Assembly (NCBI RefSeq): GCF_038396675.1
Contig: NC_088932.1
Coordinates: 21,577,501 to 21,641,500 of the forward strand
Reading direction: 5' to 3'
Length of the DNA stretch: 64,000 bases
Source of the DNA: Hydra vulgaris
Taxonomy: Eukaryota; Cnidaria; Hydrozoa; Anthoathecata; Hydridae
Part shown: positions 61,109 to 64,000 of the stretch, in pieces
Layout of the letters: each line of letters opens with the position of its first letter
Numbering within the stretch: the first letter of the stretch is position 1
Position numbers and translations under genes: made by a program
Notes under the pieces: model-generated
Told to the model about the DNA's origin: nothing
Database searches by the model: none
Seen by the model: only the letters and a program-made list of their open reading frames with translations

Positions 61109-61592
61109 ACATGCACAATGGCCCAGGTAGTGAACAAAACCATTTTTTTCAAGTATGGCAATCAATAAAAAAAAAGAAATATAGAAACAATGAGAATATA
61201 AGTACCAAATATACTGTACACAGTACAAATAAACACTACAACTAGCATAAAAAGGTGGTTACTATGCAAAATTAGGTATCCATAGCAACCAAATAAAAAA
61301 AATACTACTTTCATAAGTATTATTGACTTCATATAAATACGCATGACAAGTATAGTGAAAATAGCATAAATAAAAAACCTGCAACTCCCCAAAATAACTT
61401 GTTGCTATGCAAAATAAGGTATCCATAGCAACCAAATAATAATAGAAATACCTTCAAAAAAAGCCTAGACCTCATATTAGTACTCGTGCCAAATTTGATG
61501 AATATAGCAATAATAATAAATTAGTTATTAGTTTTGTCTCAAAATTTGCCATTCTGGCCCACTGTGCATTGCAAGCATTCTGGCCCACTGTG
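61109..61592. mobile_element. MITE with CACAGTGGGCCAGA-type ends
   Basis: Left GCACAATGGCCCAGGTAGTG, right CATTCTGGCCCACTGTGC (61541-61566), the right end tandemly duplicated to 61592. Inside, ACTATGCAAAATTAGGTATC-CATAGCAACCAAATAA occurs twice (near 61260 and 61403). No ORF. Confidence 0.65.
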
Positions 61593-62505
61593 CATTGGTG
61601 ACTATGTAACAGTTTCTCAAGGCACTGATTCACAGAGGACAAATAGTTAAGAAGTACAGATAAGAAGTGCAATTTTTAACTGAGGTGTTTACTGAATTTT
61701 GGTAGAACAAATGTTTACACCAAAAAACTAAAAAAGATAAAAAAACTTTAAAACTCTAAAAGACAGAAAACAGAAAAGAGGTTAGGTTGGATTTAAGTAT
61801 GTTTTTTCCAATTTTCTGGGAAACAACAGGATTGAAAACTACAAGGAACTGCTGGATGAACTACTAGATTTATTGCAAGTTGGGCTTTAGAATTGACATT
61901 CTCGCTTTGACTTTTTTTATCCAAATCTAGAAGCTGTTAGATAAGATAAAGGATAAGGTTATGGAGAAACAGCACCAAAGAAAATAGAATAAAGCAATGG
62001 TTGTCCATGTGTGTATTAGGACTATATCGTGAGTTGGGTCAGTAGTAATATCTTGTGATGTTGAAAGTAATTAGTAGCTACATGTTAACTAATGTTCAAG
62101 CATTTAAATTTGACTTTAAATTTTAAATAAATGTAGTTTGTTTATGTTTTTGTTTAGTATTTTTGTTTTCTACCTTTGGGGTTAGCTGAAACACACCATA
62201 TATAGCATATTTAAATGTTATAGTTAGAAATGATTTTCAGATTTATTATGCAAAAAATTATCTGGAAACATCAAAATTTTAAGTTTCATGTAACTTCAAA
62301 ACATTTGAAAGTTTTAAAGTTTTAAAAAAAACTTCTATATAATTTTGTTGCCTAGTGTTATTAACTAATTTTCGTTTATTACTTGCCTATATAAGTAATG
62401 TATTTGAATTTTACCATTGTTTTAAATTAAAATTTAAAATTTTTTCAAACCTGAATGTACTTTTTTGAAAATTTTATTTTTAAATTTGTTGAAAATTTTA
62501 TCAAG
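61593..62505 (+). other. DCAF12-like intron, no element identified
   Basis: AT-rich. 61600-62000 has some coding-like texture without recognisable family. Ends with a T-rich tract and the acceptor ATCAAG|GTTCAC. Confidence 0.5.
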
Positions 62506-62663
62506 GTTCACGTGATAAATGCTTGGCATTTTGGGTTTTGAAAGACAATGATCAAATGGATAATGCAGAATCTTCAATATCATTCATCAAGCCTGCAAAA
62601 ACCATAGAAAGAAACAAGACATTAGACAAAGTTCGTGCAATGACTTACAACTCTTTTTATGAG
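62506..62663 (+). CDS. DCAF12: DCAF12-like WD40 protein, exon
   Basis: 158-bp exon, phase 1 in and phase 0 out: (G)SRDKCLAFWVLKDNDQMDNA, then FIKPAKTIERNKTLDKVRAM-TYNSFYE. Joined to the 51834-51891 exon it gives VIATGSRDKCLAFW, the WD-repeat block of DCAF12 (AVSGSRDG---LW). KVRAMTYN matches the family's K-VRALAFN. Donor GAG|GTGCTG is weak but fits where family sequence conservation resumes in a further exon, which must lie beyond 64000. The C-terminal half of the protein is therefore not in this window. Confidence 0.82.
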
Positions 62664-62782
62664 GTGCTGTACATTGCATTTTTTCTAATCTTAACAAGAG
62701 TTGCAGGTATTTTTTCTAACGGTTGTCTTTAAGAAATATATCAACATCTATGTAAAAAGTATTGTTGAATATAATAGTTAGT

Positions 62783-62940
62783 GGTGTGGTGGTAGAGCAC
62801 TTGCTTTAAAAGCAAGAGGTATGGAGTTCCAATTCACCACACCCCTAGAAACACAGCTCCCCACCTGACCTTGTTCATCAATATTTCATATGGTGGTTAC
62901 TATTAGGGTGGTTTAAAGAAAAACCCTAAATGTGACTACA
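62783..62940 (+). mobile_element. tRNA-related SINE, short variant
   Basis: GTGTGGTGGTAGAGCACTTG with hairpin CTTGC-TTTAAAA-GCAAG and GGAGTTCCAATTCACCACAC; then GCTCCCCACCTGACCTTGTT. Resembles the head of the 60829 SINE but with a different, decayed body. It lacks a proper T arm, so it is not called a tRNA gene. Confidence 0.6.
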
Positions 62941-63477
62941 TAATAAAATGTCATGAATTAATAAAATTATTAAATAAAAATTGTTTTTATGGGTACCTCA
63001 AAACCCTTGAACATTTAACAATTCCTTAATGTTATCAAAAAAAAATTCAAAAATAATAATCATTTAAAAAAAAATTAGATTAAGTTTTAATGCATAAAAA
63101 ATGATGCTTTTTAACTTAAAATGTTTGTTTTTTTGAAATTCTTTTTCTAAAACATCAGTATATATGCATTCAATAATTATCTGGTGTGAAAAGTTATTAC
63201 AATATTTTATATAACTTGCTTTCTTGTCGGTTTGTTTTTGTTTTTTTTGGTGTCCGCGCAAAGCAAACACAAGGTCAGCGGTAGTAATAAAAGAAATCGT
63301 TAAAAAAAGTAATTAAAACAAACAACACAAAACAGACTTTAGTTTAGCGTAAATAAAAGAAATCATTAAGAAAAAAAATTAAAAAAAAATAAAAAAACTT
63401 TTAGCGTTTTAGTTAAGCGTAAATAAATAGAATCTCTGTTGAATAATAATGAAAAATATATAAAAAAAAACATTTTC

Positions 63478-63748
63478 AAAACGACATTTTAAAAATGGAC
63501 TAAAAAGTAAAAAATAAACTATTTCACGGGACCAAAGGACTTTGTGTATGTACACAACCTGAAATATCCATTAAAGTCAATGACTGAAAACGTTGGGCGC
63601 CAATAGGAATGAGTTGTACTTAGTTGCCCAACATTTTCAGTCATTGACTTTAATGGATATTTCAGGTTTTGTACATACACAAAGTCCTTGGATCCCATGA
63701 AATAGTTTATTTTTTACTTTTTAGTCCATTATTAAAATGTTGTTTTTA
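63478..63748. mobile_element. Foldback MITE in the DCAF12-like intron
   Basis: Left arm to 63598 (GACTAAAAAGTAAAAAATAA, TTTGTGTATGTACA, CCATTAAAGTCAATGACTGA) is mirrored by 63626-63748. Arms are about 120 bp with few mismatches; the loop is about 27 bp. Confidence 0.9.
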
Positions 63749-64000
63749 AAAAGTTTGTTTAAATTTTTTTTTTTATCTTTTAACCAATTTATAGGGAATT
63801 TTCTTTTTTTATATAATATGACTGTTGTGGTTTAAGTAGCCATGAGTATCGGTTTCGTCATAATATGCATCAGTTTTTATTTTATTGTTGTGTTCAAAAA
63901 TGCCAAAGAAATTATTCACATAAGTTTATCAACTTTTATTAATTCTTTGCCAGGTCTGTTGTAAAGCTGATTGAATTATATATTTCAGTAATAGAATTTT
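63749..64000 (+). other. DCAF12-like intron, right edge
   Basis: AT-rich. No exon or element recognised up to the window end. Confidence 0.5.

Larger units (their letters stand above)
57346..61592 (-). mobile_element. Candidate DNA transposon carrying the 58.9-60.5 kb protein
   Basis: CATTGCACAGTGGGCCAGA at about 57343-57361 is inverted as TCTGGCCCACTGTGCATTG at about 61547-61565, with a second copy about 26 bp further right. The uncharacterised transposase-like pseudogene lies between. A SINE (60829-61068) and a short MITE with the same end type (61109-61592) are also inside, so the right end may belong only to the MITE. Confidence 0.35.

Noticed and set aside
62783-62850. Considered as a functional tRNA gene
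   Set aside because: A-box and anticodon-like hairpin are present, but there is no proper T arm/B box and the body resembles the SINE family.
63700-63735. ACTTTTTAGTCC compared with the Hydra spliced-leader 3' end
   Set aside because: Only a short partial match, and it lies within a foldback arm; no leader-RNA gene structure.

Overview
The window looks like a contig from a cnidarian nuclear genome, most likely Hydra or a close hydrozoan. It is very AT-rich, has long (TA)n, (GA)n and (GT)n arrays, and carries many decayed transposons of types known to be abundant in Hydra (CR1-like LINEs, Penelope-like, hAT, Tc1, pogo and P/THAP elements). It also has one spliced host gene whose introns are filled with repeats. 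The species is an inference. No viral, prokaryotic, operon or CRISPR content was seen.

Layout. 0-1.3 kb: pogo/Tigger-type transposase pseudogene. 2.1-4.7 kb: Penelope-like element with the family's duplicated terminal repeats. 7.4-11.1 kb: decayed CR1-like LINE on the minus strand. 12.0-12.7 kb: hAT remnant. 13.5 kb: tRNA-Gly(GCC). 16.3-19.7 kb: minus-strand coding region of an uncharacterised conserved protein, split by a 5'-truncated SINE. 20.9-21.2 kb: pogo N-terminal fragment. 22.26-28.94 kb: nested block in which outer TACCCAGTGAAAAA inverted ends with CCCATGTGGG-type arrays enclose a P element (38-bp perfect inverted repeats, 8-bp target duplication) and a foldback with arms of about 690 bp. 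31.0-33.0 kb: BED-finger hAT transposase with one frameshift. 33.6-38.3 kb: MITE-like elements, hairpins and a 27-bp minisatellite. 39.93-40.91 kb: short hAT copy with perfect 15-bp ends and a perfect 8-bp target duplication. 43.2-44.8 kb: cluster of palindromic MITEs.

Host gene. From 45.4 kb to past the right edge, four plus-strand exons (45365-45586, 47343-47549, 51834-51891, 62506-62663) join in phase into the N-terminal part of a DCAF12-like WD40 protein (CUL4-DDB1 ubiquitin-ligase substrate receptor). Its introns hold a SINE, a Tc1 element with long inverted repeats, a jockey/I-like LINE, a pseudogene of a second uncharacterised repetitive family (58.9-60.5 kb), more SINEs and MITEs, and a foldback.

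The best candidates for something undescribed are the two uncharacterised protein families (16.3-19.7 kb and 58.9-60.5 kb), the outer CCCATGTGGG element, and the sharp inverted duplications inside two pseudogenes that look like template-switch scars. Family names come from recalled motifs, since no database search was possible. Coordinates of exons, inverted repeats and target duplications were read from the sequence; outer limits of decayed elements are approximate.
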